Part shown: positions 49,546 to 62,200 of the stretch, piece by piece | How positions within the stretch are numbered: position 1 is the first letter of the stretch | How the letters are laid out: each line of letters begins with the position of its first letter | Assembly (NCBI GenBank): GCA_005784505.1 | Contig: VCAZ01000006.1 | Location: forward strand, 9,246,724 to 9,310,723 | Direction: 5' to 3' | DNA length: 64,000 bases | Origin: Bagarius yarrelli | Lineage: Eukaryota; Chordata; Actinopteri; Siluriformes; Sisoridae | Notes under the pieces: model-generated | Told to the model about the DNA's origin: nothing | Database searches by the model: none | The model's input: only the letters and a program-made list of their open reading frames with translations | Program-made: the position numbers and the translations under genes

Positions 49546-52448
49546 ATGATGGTCATTGTCTTTTTTGCGCTGTTGCTTGCATCAGGTAGATTCCCACCTG
49601 CACAGACCTCATGTCCTTCTAAGTGTAGCTGCCTGTATCATAAACTCACTGATGGATCCAAGGTAAGGTAAGTGCTTTAAAATATTTCCGTAAAAAAAAT
49701 TTGCATTGTAAACATGGAATATGATTGGATAAATTATTTGGTGAGCTTCCTTGTAACAAACATCCTGTGTAGTCTTTATTTATAAAATGTATATATCACT
49801 TAAAATTGTATAAATGTATACCAAATTTTGTATTAATCATTATTTTCTATTACCCAGGAGTGTGATTTGTAATGAACCTGAGATGTCCCTGCTGCCTGAC
49901 AGCTTTCCCTCTGACACATCCAAACTCACAATAGAAAAAACAGCTATAAAAAGCATTCCTAGTGAAGCATTTAAAAACCTTCCCAATCTGGAGTTTTTGT
50001 GGATGTCCTTCAATGTATTGTCATCGGTGAAAGTGGACAGCTTCCGTGGGCTGAACAGTCTAGAAGAGCTCAGGCTTGATGGAAATTTCCTTGCTGCTTT
50101 TCCTTGGGAGTCTCTAAAGTATATGCCCAACCTAAAGCTTCTTGACTTGCACAGTAATAAACTTTCTTCAGTCTCTAAAGAAGCAGCAAAGTATATAAAA
50201 TCTTTAAGATACCTGGATCTTTCCAGCAACAATCTGCTGACGATGCCGTCCGAAGTCCTCAGTACTTGGATGACAGTCAAACTAATCCAAGGAGAAGAAA
50301 GTTCGAAGATTATTCTTGGTAAGTATAGCATTGATAAATTATAGTAGTAATAATAAACAAGAAATTATTAAACTAATATGTTTTTTTAAATGGAAATGTA
50401 TTTCATATTTACTATTTTTTTCAGACTACTGAATTTCTAACACTAAGGCGAATGTTAAGCTGGTTTTAAATTTTCTATATCCTTCTGGCAGAACCACTAT
50501 ATAAACAAATGTTTGTGGACAACTATTCTGTAGCATTGTATAATTTTTATTGAAACTAAGAGGCACAAAGTCTGTCCCAGCGTGACAACCCCCCGTTCAA
50601 AGAGCGCCTGAGCTCCATAAAGACGTGTTCTGATTAAAGAATTTTATGGTTCTGCACAGAATCCTGACCTCAATCTCTCTTAACACCTTTAGAATAAACT
50701 GAAACACCAACTGCACCACAGACCTCCTCGCCCAGCAGTGTCTGATCTGACTAATCTAATTCTAGCCCAATGTTCACTAGCTTTATAGCCTCAGTTAGTT
50801 GTCCCAATAATTTGCCAACATAGTGAGTATCACCACATTTTTTATTTTTTTTTAGATTCAGATAACCCCGCAGTAAACTGTTTTGGTGCAAATAGCCTTT
50901 ATTTTTCATTTCATCTTTTTTTTCTCTTTGTTCTAGGTCTCCATGACAATCCTTGGCTTTGTGACTGTCGGTTGTATGATCTGGTCCAATTCCAAAAGTC
51001 TGCATCACAGTTGGTGGCATTTATTGACACCAGCCTGAGATGTACTGCTCCTGGGAGTCTCTCAGGAGTTTTGTTCATTGATGCTGAGCTGAGACAATGC
51101 CAGGAACCCAAGGTTCATTCAGCCGTATCCCGTATCAGGAGCACAGTGGGCAATAATGTGCTACTGCGATGTGGTGCTATTGGCATCCCCTTACCCAAAG
51201 TGATGTGGAGAAGGGCAGATGGAAAAACACTAAACGGGACAGGTATTTCCATACAATGATAGATGTTCAAGGTACAGTAACCATACAATTTAGTTACACA
51301 AAGAGACGGCCCAAAGGCACACTGTAATTAATTATTAAAATTATTATTAATGTTTACTTATGGCATCCAGTTAAAATTTGTTTATGTTTTTTTACATAGA
51401 CGCCTTTTATTTTTATTTTGCAGTTAAAGAAGAGAACTCTAGGGATGGGATTGTTTGGTCTATTCTGAATGTGCCTGCTGTCTCGTTCCATGACTCTGGA
51501 AAATACATTTGCAAAGCAACAAATTATGCTGGAAGTGCAGAAGCTGTGATTACTTTAATCATAAGCAAGGCTCCAAAGTTTGACAATGGAACTGAAACTG
51601 TAAAGAAAGCCAAAGATGATGTTCAAAATCATCAAAATAAAAGGGAAAAAAATATGAACAAATCTATCTCCCCAAGCCCAACCTCTGTTTCTGTAACTAC
51701 CAATTCTTCAGGTTACATTGGTCCCTATCCTGGCTTGCAGAGTGACCCAGAAAGTGAAAAAAATGTGCAACCCACTAGTCGCAATCAACTACTCAAGACC
51801 GATCCGAGCAACTTCACAGCTAATGCATCTTCTCTGCAGCAAGACTTTGACACAATAGTTCGCTCAGTCAAAGTAATTGGAGATACAGATTCTACTGTGT
51901 GCCTAATTTGGAGAGCTCCAAAAGCCAATAACACAACTGCCTTTAGCGTCTTATATACAGTATTTGGCGAGAGGGACATGCGTAGAATCAATGTCAGTCC
52001 TGGCAACAATCGAGTCCTCATTGAGGGCTTGGTTCCTAAATTGAAATACATTGCCTGTGTGTGTGTTAAAGGTCTTACCCCTATGAAAGAGCAGTGTGTA
52101 ATCTTCTCTACAGATGCAGCAGCAAGGGCTAATGGGACCCAAAAGCTTATTAATGTAGTTGTATTCTCAGTTGCCTGTGTGATAGCGGTGCCTCTGACTG
52201 TGGTCGTCTGTTGTGGAGCACTTAAGAGGAAAATACAAAAACTTTTTAGTAAAAAGTCCAAAGATGTTCAGGATTCATATGTCACATTTGAGAGTCTCTC
52301 CCCCAATACAAAGGCCAAAGGCCCGGAGGCGGATTATTTGTCCAAAATAAACCCAGAGGAGTCCAATAAGTTGTTATCAACCAGGACTAGCCTGGACTCT
52401 GAGCCCATCACTAAAATTGAACAGCAGTTAAACAAATTCTCAAGCTGA
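49546..52448 (+). CDS. lrit1: Leucine-rich repeat, Ig and transmembrane domain protein 1 (637 aa)
   Basis: Photoreceptor-synapse membrane protein. Four exons: 49546-49667, 49858-50318, 50937-51242, 51424-52448 (1914 nt, phases consistent). The first donor is the strong |gtaagt after K-V-R, not the earlier GT. Domains: signal peptide about 1-22; LRR N-cap C-P-S-K-C-S-C-L; five LRRs at about 60-190; LRR C-cap with D-N-P-W-L-C-D-C-R-L-Y-D-L at about 197; Ig domain with cysteines near 269 and 325 (L-L-R-C, Y-I-C-K-A); FN3 domain about 440-530 beginning R-S-V-K-V-I-G-D-T; membrane helix about 537-559; then a cytoplasmic tail. FN3 phrases such as N-T-T-A-F-S-V-L-Y and K-E-Q-C-V-I-F-S-T are LRIT1-specific and exclude LRIT2. 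Neighbours rgr and cdhr1 agree with human 10q23. LRIT2, which lies between LRIT1 and CDHR1 in human, is absent here. Confidence 0.95.
50465..50830 (-). mobile_element. Tc1-like short element in lrit1 intron 2
   Basis: Inverse copy of the family at 42030-42520: CTATATAAACAAATGTTTGTGGACA at one end and TAGTTGTCCCAATAATTTG at the other, with the internal string GAGCTCCATAAAGACGTG. Confidence 0.6.
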
Positions 52449-52953
52449 CAGTTTTCCTCAATCACTACTTCATCAACCAGCTTAAATCTCCATGCTCAGC
52501 ACCAGCACCAGCAATGTTTATACCAAAACTGCTGTGCTGAGCATTGCTCGACAATTCCAGTTAGTAACTAGTGACACAATGTGATAGCTTTGAGTCCCTT
52601 GCTTTTAATTAATAACCTTCTCCTTTACTATGGTCACAGTCTTAATTAAATGACTAAGCCATATGGCTGGTTGTGACGTTGTGGTTGAGGAATCTCTTAA
52701 GCATGCACTCTCTCACTCTGTTACTCTCTCAGACATTATCATAAGCCATTATAAATAAGTACACACAACTTACTGTTCCTTCAGATCTGCAGTTAATTAT
52801 TGAGCAACTGACTGCAACATGCATGTGATCATCTTTATATTATTTATATTTGAACATTAATGTTATTATTATTGTAACTTACTAAAATATCAAAGGATTA
52901 TTTATGTTTTGTTAATTTAATAAGTGTGAAACTGTTATATTTTGTGCTGTAGA

Positions 52954-52959
52954 AATAAA
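52954..52959 (+). terminator. Candidate lrit1 polyadenylation signal AATAAA
   Basis: AATAAA about 500 bases after the lrit1 stop, followed by T-rich sequence. Confidence 0.55.
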
Positions 52960-52989
52960 TACTTTTTATGTTTACTCCTAGTGTACTCA

Positions 52990-54220
52990 TATCAATTGCT
53001 ATAAATTTTATAAATATTTTAAAAGAAGACATGCCTAAATGATACTTAGGAAAATAATCCTTTAATTATAATCTGAATTATTGTTCTCCTTATTACTGAA
53101 CACTATTCAGTTTTTTTCAGAGTTTTTATTAGGCTTTAAGTAGCTGTACCAGACAGGATACCTTTAATTAGATACCGTTATTTAACATCAACTTATTACA
53201 GCTTTAGTGTTTGGATCCAGTCGCAGTGTTTGGATGACCCTATAGAGCAGTTTGGGGCCTTACTCAGCCACTGATTTTTCAACCCTGATTTTCTTACCAT
53301 CAACCCAAAGCCCTAAATGTTTAATCCACCACTGCCCTATTGTTATTAGCTAATTTGACAGACGTTTGTAGGCAGTAAAGTAAATTTCGTGGCATGGCAT
53401 GGTTTGCAAAGGACACATTAAAGATTAAAATAATGTGTTTTTGTTTTGGTTGTTGTTGCACATATGCATTTTTCATGAATTAAAAATATCTTTTATACTC
53501 ATTATATGGTATAATTCCATATTATCTGCATTTGGCACCAGTATAGGCTGAATTAAAATGCTACTGAGATAAATCATTAGATGTCCAGAACCATAAATAA
53601 TTGATATTATTACTATTATATAATATATTATAATATATATTATACATACAAAAAAATACAAGTTAAGGATTAATTCCAAAAATTCATAGATGATTTCTGC
53701 CTTTTATCCTATATAATAATCACAAGCCAGTGTTCTCTAGCACTTTTATAATAATATGAAAAACACCCAGTGACAAAAAAGTAAAAAAAAGGGCTGTCAG
53801 TCGACAGTTCCAACAGTCTTTCATGTTATTTAAAATTAGTATTCCCTAAATTATTTTTTATTTAGAAAAACACTAACACATCAAACAATTACAGAAAGTC
53901 ATAGCACATTATAATAAATAAACCTTTCCTATCTGTAAGCCATGTGATAAATAGAGTGGTAATAAAAGTGACCGGTTACTGCAAATTAATTTAATAAGCA
54001 AATATTAAAAAAAAACATATTACCTTTATCCCACAAAAGCATGAAAATAATGTAAAAAGTATAATACGGTTCTCACAGTCACCACGTCTCAACCAAATTA
54101 AACACCTATAGGAGATTTTGTAAACAACATTATCAAAATCCAAACATTTGCATTTGAAATACTATAATGGTCTAAATGGCTGGCAAAATCTAGAACAAAA
54201 ACATTTTACTGTATATAAAC
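52990..54220. other. Convergent interval between lrit1 and cdhr1 3' ends
   Basis: AT-rich sequence with no recognised exon. This is where LRIT2 would be expected from human gene order; I found no LRIT2-like codons. Confidence 0.55.
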
Positions 54221-54226
54221 TTTATT
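54221..54226 (-). terminator. Candidate cdhr1 polyadenylation signal AATAAA
   Basis: AATAAA on the minus strand, 170 bases beyond the distal cdhr1 stop. Confidence 0.5.
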
Positions 54227-54396
54227 TAAAAAAAATCTGATTAAAATTGCTAGTATCTTGACCAAATATTGTTTATATGATACATAAATATAAAATTGGC
54301 AATTGTTTACACAAATCTCTTACATTCATGCTGAACATCAGAGTAGATGCAAGTGTGAAATGTGCACATCTCAAATGTAATTATATACTTAAAACA

Positions 54397-57300
54397 TTAG
54401 CACTGATTAAGCAATTTCTTCTGCTCAAGTTTTAATTTGAGTTCAGAAACCAGTGCTGTGTTGACATGGCTTTGTTTGTATCTAAAAGATTTCTGCCTAG
54501 CTACTATAGCAGAAACAGACGGCACTGCCCAAGGTCGGTCTGAATGTCTGGAAAAGCCTGGCAGTGGAGGTGGCAAAGGTGGTAAGTCATGCACGCCTAC
54601 ACTGTTATTGTTAGAATTAACATTGTCTGGGCCCCCAGATTCTTTCATGGACCTTTCATTATTTTCTTGTTGTTTAAAAGGATTATAAAAGTTCCTCTGT
54701 GTGCGTTGTCTAAGTTTTTTTCTGATGATCCGTCGAGAAGGCAAGATCTTGTTAGACCGATTATTACGCATGAAAATAATTGTAGAGATCAAGACTGTCA
54801 AAAAAACTAAAGCTATAATGACAGCTGCAAGCATGCCAAAGATTTGCACTGGATTTTCTCTACTTTTCATTAAAAAAGATGAAAATGGGCCACTGAGTTG
54901 AGTCTGTAAAAAAGCACAAAAAAACATCAAGTCCATGGGAATGAAAGTTTATACCATAATGTCAACTACAGAAGCTAACCTACCACTTGTAGTGTTAAAA
55001 AGCATACATCACACACACACAGAACACAAATATAATAGCAATTTTACAGCATATGATGTGTAGATGAACAGAAGGAATTGTTTTCACAAGGTTTTTAAAC
55101 CACTAATAATGTAGAGAGCACAATTTGGTTGTTGAATTTAAATGAAAAATTGTAGATCAGAGCCTATTTTACATAAATACAGGATCAGAAAAGTTGAAAA
55201 AAGGCACCCAGAAATAAAATTAAATAGCCTGATATACCAAGTCTTAACAGTTAGTCTAAATGAAACTGTAATGGATATATATATTTATATTCTGTTTAAG
55301 TTTAAGATTTAAGGTCTGTTTAAGATTTTAAAAGAGTTTCTGTTACTGTGATCTAGCACTTTACTTTAAAGTGAAATAAAAAACAGAAGATTTATGACAC
55401 ATGCTGAAACAGAGAATCTTATAATCAGGGCCTTCTTATTATCTTTCTGATCTTGCATTGTGGATTGACCCGGGACTTTTTAACCGAATTACAGTAAATT
55501 GTGGTGGATATGAAAACAGCTATTAGGATCATGATGATGACAGTGCTGAAACATATAGCAAAAACTGTCCAGGGTTGGGCTCTTAGGCTCATGATGTAAG
55601 AAATGATTCTGGATTTGATCTGCAAGAGCAACAGAATTATATCACAAATGTAAGTGCAAAAATCTAGAGTTTAATATGCTATTAAATATAAGCCGTCCCA
55701 TTACATACCGCTTCCGCGATGTCAACCTTTACAAGTGTGGTTGTAGTCAAAGACGGAAAGCCTCTGTCTCTGGCCTGAACCATCACAGACCAGGTGCAGT
55801 CTTTATGATTTGTAATATTTTGCACTATTTCCATTGACTTGATGTAAGACTTCAGTTTAATTTCTCCTGTCTTTGCATTGATCTCAAAGATATTGTCTGG
55901 TTCTGCTTTTATAATTGAATAATCAATGACGTTGTTTGGCTCTTCCGCATCATCATCTATTGCCTAAATAGCCCAAAAAGGAATTAGCAAATATAATTCA
56001 CAATTTCTATGTTGAAAGAAATATATCTAAATAAAAAACAACACTTTTCTGACCTCTATTTTTATCTGTGCACCAATGATCATTGTTTTCTCTAAAATAT
56101 TTTTACTGAACTCCGGTGGATGATCATTGACGTCCAAAACTGTGACAAAAACTTCAGCAAGGCTGTATTTTCCCTCTATGTCCTCAGCCTTTATATAAAA
56201 ATTGTACTTGGATTTCACTTCAGCATCCAGATTGGTCCAGGGCTGGGTGTAGATGATCCCCGAATCTGACTGGATGAAGAATCTACAGATGTACAGGAGA
56301 TCAGCACACAATTAATGTCATTGACAAGCATTTAGTTTATTTTAAACAAATTCATAATATGACTCTGGAACAACAAGCCTTCGAGTATTATTATTATTAA
56401 CCTTCGAGTTATTATTATTATTACTTATAATTACTTACAGTCACATAATTTTCTAGTTTTAAATTGTGTGTATAAATGTGTGAATGTCTGTCATGATGGT
56501 TTATTTCTATGACTCTGAATGTGGTAATAAAGAGTTGGATATGCTTTGAATTTTGTCCATATATTAACAAAATCACTAATCACTGTACTTGTTTTTTTGG
56601 TGATTTAAAAAAAAAGGGGATTCTAATATTTGCGAAACACAAAACCAGTTTGTATGATTTATATCTTTTGTGTTATTACTGTATAAAACTTAAATAACCA
56701 TTCAGATTAGACTATAAAACTGGAGAGAATTTTTGCTGATGGAGTTCAGGCCAAAAACAGAAATGATTAACTATCCAGAGTCTTCGGGATCGAGTCGTCC
56801 ATTCTTTCATCCCGTGACCACTTGCTGGATCAGTATCCTACAACCATTACTACTGTTCCTACTACTACTACTACTACTACTACTAATAATAATAATAATT
56901 ATAAGTATAATATTTACAAATTCTCATTAGACATGTGCAATAAACATAAATACCAACCCCATAACATTATAACACAACAAAATAACAAATGAAAATTGAA
57001 ATTGAAAATGAACTATTAAGAAGGAAAAAATGTATCTACTCACAAATCTGATCCTGAGCCGAAGATGGAGTATTTCACCTCACCCCACAAACCAGAGTCT
57101 GGATCCTTAGCCTGGAGAGAGCATCAAATGTGTAATTAAATAGTAAAAAATTAGGAACGAAGGGAAAAAAAGCATACTTTATGTACATACAAATCTAAAT
57201 ATGATAATAATAATATGATGTTCAGGGAATCATGCTTAGTTGCATTTAATGAATGACATGAAACACCCACTAATCATATTATACTCTAGTTGTGGGTTTA

Positions 57301-57922
57301 TAGTGATTTTGTGGTCAAGTTTAAAACTATGTAAATAACTTACAATTATTTAGTTAAATGATGAGGACCAAGTTAGTTATGCACAAAAATATGGGACAAT
57401 TAGGCTGATGTGTAAATTTTTTTTTTTAAACAAAGTTTTATGTTGGCAGCTTGCCTCAACATTTTCATGAGTTATGCAAAGGTATCATTATATCTGCTGT
57501 GGGACTAAATCTCTCAGGGGTGTTAATTTCCACTGCAAGAATCTAGAAAGCAAGAATTTCCCATTAGTTACCTAAACTTAACCTTTATTCCCCTCAAGTT
57601 GACTTTATTAATATAAAAACATAATATTACACTAATTTAATATTTACACTAATCATATTATACCCTAGTTGTGGGTTTATAGTGACTTTGTGGTCAAGTT
57701 TAAAACTATGTAAATTACTTTTTTTTAGTAAAATGAAGAGGACCAAGAGAAAAATAGTTATGCACAAAAATATAGCACAATTAGGCTGACGTGTAAGTTT
57801 GCTTTTGTTAAACAAAGTTTTATATTGACAGCTTGCCTAAACATTTTCATGAGTTACATTACCATTATTAAAATATCATAGTGTAGTTTAAAATCTAAAA
57901 AAAAAATTGTACATTCTTCATA

Positions 57923-57953
<31 letters not shown>

Positions 57954-59242
57954 TTTTGCTGTACTTTGCATTTTCAAGGTGAATGATTGAAATTTATTTC
58001 AATATTGTAATCGTATGGTCAGAAGATCATAGTTTGATCATACTTACTGTCACAGACACAACATTGGAGCCACCTGGTGAGTTTTCTGGAACCCGTGCAA
58101 TATAGAAATCAGAGGAGAACCCTGGAGCGTTATCATTCGTGTCAAGCAAATGGATCATTATATCTGCTGTGGCACTAAGTCTCTCAGGGGTGTCAATTTC
58201 CACTGCAAGAATCTAGTAAGCAAGAATTTCCCATTAGTTCCCTAAACTTAATCTTTATTCCATTCAAGTTGACCTTATTAATATAAAAACATCAAAAAGA
58301 AACAAAAGAAAACTATGAACAATAAATCTGATTACAGTATTTGTATTGTTTGGGGAATAAACTGGTGGGAAATAAGTTATAATTTATAGTAATCATAATA
58401 ATGTTGTACATCACATACATTAGAAACATGATAGGTGCTTTATAACTATTATAACTTTTAAGAAAGTGTTGATTTAAACTTTATATATATATATTTATAT
58501 ATATTTCAAACTTTAAATATAACTACATTGTATGTTGAAGTGGGAAAATAATGTGCTCTTTAAAAAAATGGGGAAAAAAATTAGGGCTAACTTATTGCTG
58601 TATATTATTGTGCTTTAGGTATATAAATGTGCTTAAGGATATGCTTACATGCACCAATGATTTTAGTACTAACAAATTATTGTACATTTATGCTGGTTTA
58701 TATACTGTGGGTTTAAAATGTGCACATTTGTTCAGACTTGTTTTGTCATAGAATAATTCAGATTACCTTAAATGTCAGTAACTGAAATTTCTCATAATCT
58801 ATTGCTGTGGAATCTTCTACTAATAAAGTGACTTGAGCTTCATTAAGGACCGTCTGTGGCACCATACGCAAAATGTGACCCGGTCCCAACAGCCTGAGGT
58901 TAAACTTTGCATTTACACCCTGAGTAAAGAAACAGATGTAAGCATGACTTAAAATGAACTACATACTGTATATTATTTCTAAGAACAATGCATTTCAATC
59001 CTCATATGAACATTACTAAGATTATTGGACTAGATTGCTGCAGTTTTTGTTTTTACTTTATGACAAGTGCATCATGCTAAACAGACAATTCTCTCATAAA
59101 ATTATACCCCAGCCTTGCTTGTAAAAAAAAGTAAGCCTTTGGTGGATGCTTCCTTTATACACAATACTGATAGCCTTATCTGTTAACTGTTAATTGTGAA
59201 TCCTTGAGAACAGTGTTTTTTTAACTCCTCAGTCTTATTATG

Positions 59243-59283
<41 letters not shown>

Positions 59284-62200
59284 ACTCTCTCTCTTTTATA
59301 TGTACATACGACAAACCTGGTCGGAGTCATTTACTATAATCCTCAAGCCCCTCAGTATCTCTCCTGCTGGAGGATGTTCGTATATGGTTAACTCAAACTT
59401 TTCCTGTGGACCAGTCTCATTATAAAAGGTAGGAGCATGGTTGTTTAGGTCCACTACTTGAATAGTTACAGTGGTGATTGCAAAGTCCATGACACTTTCA
59501 TCTGAATTCACCTCTGAAGCCTAAAAATAAACAAATTTGGCAAGGCCTAGCAAATTAGTGCAATAAATCACAACCTTAAAGATAAATATTAGAATTTAAC
59601 AAAAGACCGAAATATTGACATAAAAAGTTTGAATAAATTCTAACCTTGACCTCAATATTAAATGTTTCCTTCCATAAATGACCTGGATAGGCTATAAGGG
59701 TGATGCAGCCGCTTGTTTTGTTGATGCTAAATACACCATCAGCTTCTACAAAAATATAACACACACATGTTCACTAATGCAATAGTGTTAGAATCTCAAA
59801 GACTATAAGTCACTGATACTGATAATTTATGCCAAATATAATGGTACCTGAATTATTTGTGGTGCAGTAGATGATACATACCACTTTCAATTGAATAAAC
59901 GATTGGATTAGGAGTTTCCACATCTCCATCTTTCGCATAAACAGTGAATATTTCAGACCCCTAAAAAACAATAATAAACTATATATGTTGTGTTGTTAAT
60001 CTATACTTAATAAACAGTAAAATGAGCATCCATGATGCATTGATTATGGTCTGAAAATGCATCTTGTGCTATTTCCTACTTAGCAAGCAAATTAAACTCT
60101 GACTATTTCATACTTATTATGTTATGATCCATCATTGTGATTTTTGATTGTTTGGATTGATGTGAGTGCATATTCCACATTGTTGTATTATTTATGACTG
60201 CTGTATGTCACATCAGGTTAAAACTACAATGAGCTATAGAGGAAATATGAACACTTACAGGTGTAGTATCTTCATAGACGTAGCCAAAATATGGTGTACC
60301 AGTAAAACTGGGAGGAGTGTCTTGACTGTCCTTCACATTAATAGTTAAGGTAGCAGAAGATGACATCACCTGTTCCCTTCCATTATAAATTCCACCTCCA
60401 TCCTTAAAGCAGTTAGACAATTTGTTATGTAATCACAGAACATAAATAATTTTTTTTTTTTCAATTTCATGCAGCAACAATAACAGATAATAAAGGCTAC
60501 ATAATTAAACCCTTTAACAGAAACAGAGTCCCACAGTCCAAAAACATGTATGTTAGGTTGCTTGGTGATTCCAAATTGCCTATAGGAGTGAGTGTGAGTG
60601 TATGTGTGTGACCCTGTGATAGACTGGCGACCTGCCCAGGGTGTACCCCTTCTGCCTTTCGCCCTTTTAGAGACGGCTGGGATAGGCTCCAGCAGATCCC
60701 CGTGACCCCGAATTAGGGAATAAAATGGTATAGAAGATGAATGAATGCAATTTGATTATAAATTCTTTTATATAGATAAAATCTTTTTGAGGTATTTACA
60801 ATCCCACAAACTATAACATTGACTATAGTCCGCTGTAATAGTATCACCTTTATAAAAAAATACAAACAAAAGCAAATACAACATAATACATATCCTATAC
60901 TCTAAGGTTTTATGCTTCATTCTGCATATTTTGGTAAAAAGCTCATCATTTTAACCCATATCTTTTTAGTTTGTACAGTATGCAATAATGCTGCTTAATC
61001 TAACTTTTGGACTAAGAATGAAACACATTTTAACTGAGCATTATTAATTGTAATAATAACGGGGGAAGTGGTAACGCAGTGGTTAAGGTGTTTGACTGCT
61101 TATTGGAAGATCGGTGTTCGATTCTCAATAGCTCAGTTCTATTATAAAAGGAGAGACAAATGTAAGTTGCTCTGGATAAGGGCATCTGCCAAATGCCATA
61201 AATGTAAATGGTTTAAATCATTTAACAATAAATTGTCACTCACCTTTGCCACCACAGTCACAAAATGTGTTCTCGCTGTCTCATAGTCGAGAGCTGCACC
61301 ATTTTCTATCCTTAGGACTCCACTGTAGCGGTCAATAGCAAACTTAGTGTTCAGGCCAGTGTTCTACATATTAGAACAAATGACAATGTTATAGAAATTT
61401 AAATATCTGTACAACCCAAAAACCAGGGTCCATTCATTTGTACTTTATTTTCTAGGGCAAAGCATTATGCACATTATTATAAAAGATAAATAAAATGTCA
61501 TTAATCCTAACCCTATGTTCTTTGCAGTGACATAGATATCTCTATCAGATAACTATCTGGATGTCCATTTAGTGAATTACGGGTAAAAGCTCAAATATTC
61601 AAATTGATAGGGTTGAAATGTCACTTAGTACAGTCATGAATCACTACCACTTCCCAGAGAGTTAAAAGCTAAGCCTTTAGTATCTGAGACAAATGTGATT
61701 ATAATTTAATCCCAAACCGTATGAGTGCTCAATGTGGCTGTGTTGCACATTTTAGTTTTAGGTCAAATCTCCTTAAAAGGAGTCATTTGTTTTATTGCAA
61801 TCAGATTAACTTTACAGTCTTTATTCTTTACACTGATTTTTTTGCACAAAATAGAAATTGAATTGTTTTTTATCAAGAGTTACTATTGAATTATGAGCTA
61901 TTTTACGAGTAACATATCCACAGAGATGAGCCATGCTCTAATCTGGAGCTTGTAAGATTAGAAAGATGAGGATTTACTTGAAGAAAGTAGTTGACAGATC
62001 CACCTGAGCCTGTATCTTTATCCACAGCCTGTACTTTAAATATACTGCTGCCAGGGGGTGTGTTCTGTATACACACAAACACAACATACAGTATATTCAA
62101 TTGTTAAAATAATATAATCAAAATAATAACCATGTTGTTGTTTCAGTAGTTTTACATTTAGTAACTCTTACCTCTGATACTTCCACAATGGAGGGCAGGT

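Noticed and set aside
49840..50331. 163-codon open frame opposite lrit1 exon 2
   Set aside because: Antisense shadow of the LRR-coding exon.
51785..52261. 158-codon open frame opposite lrit1 exon 4
   Set aside because: Antisense shadow of the coding exon.
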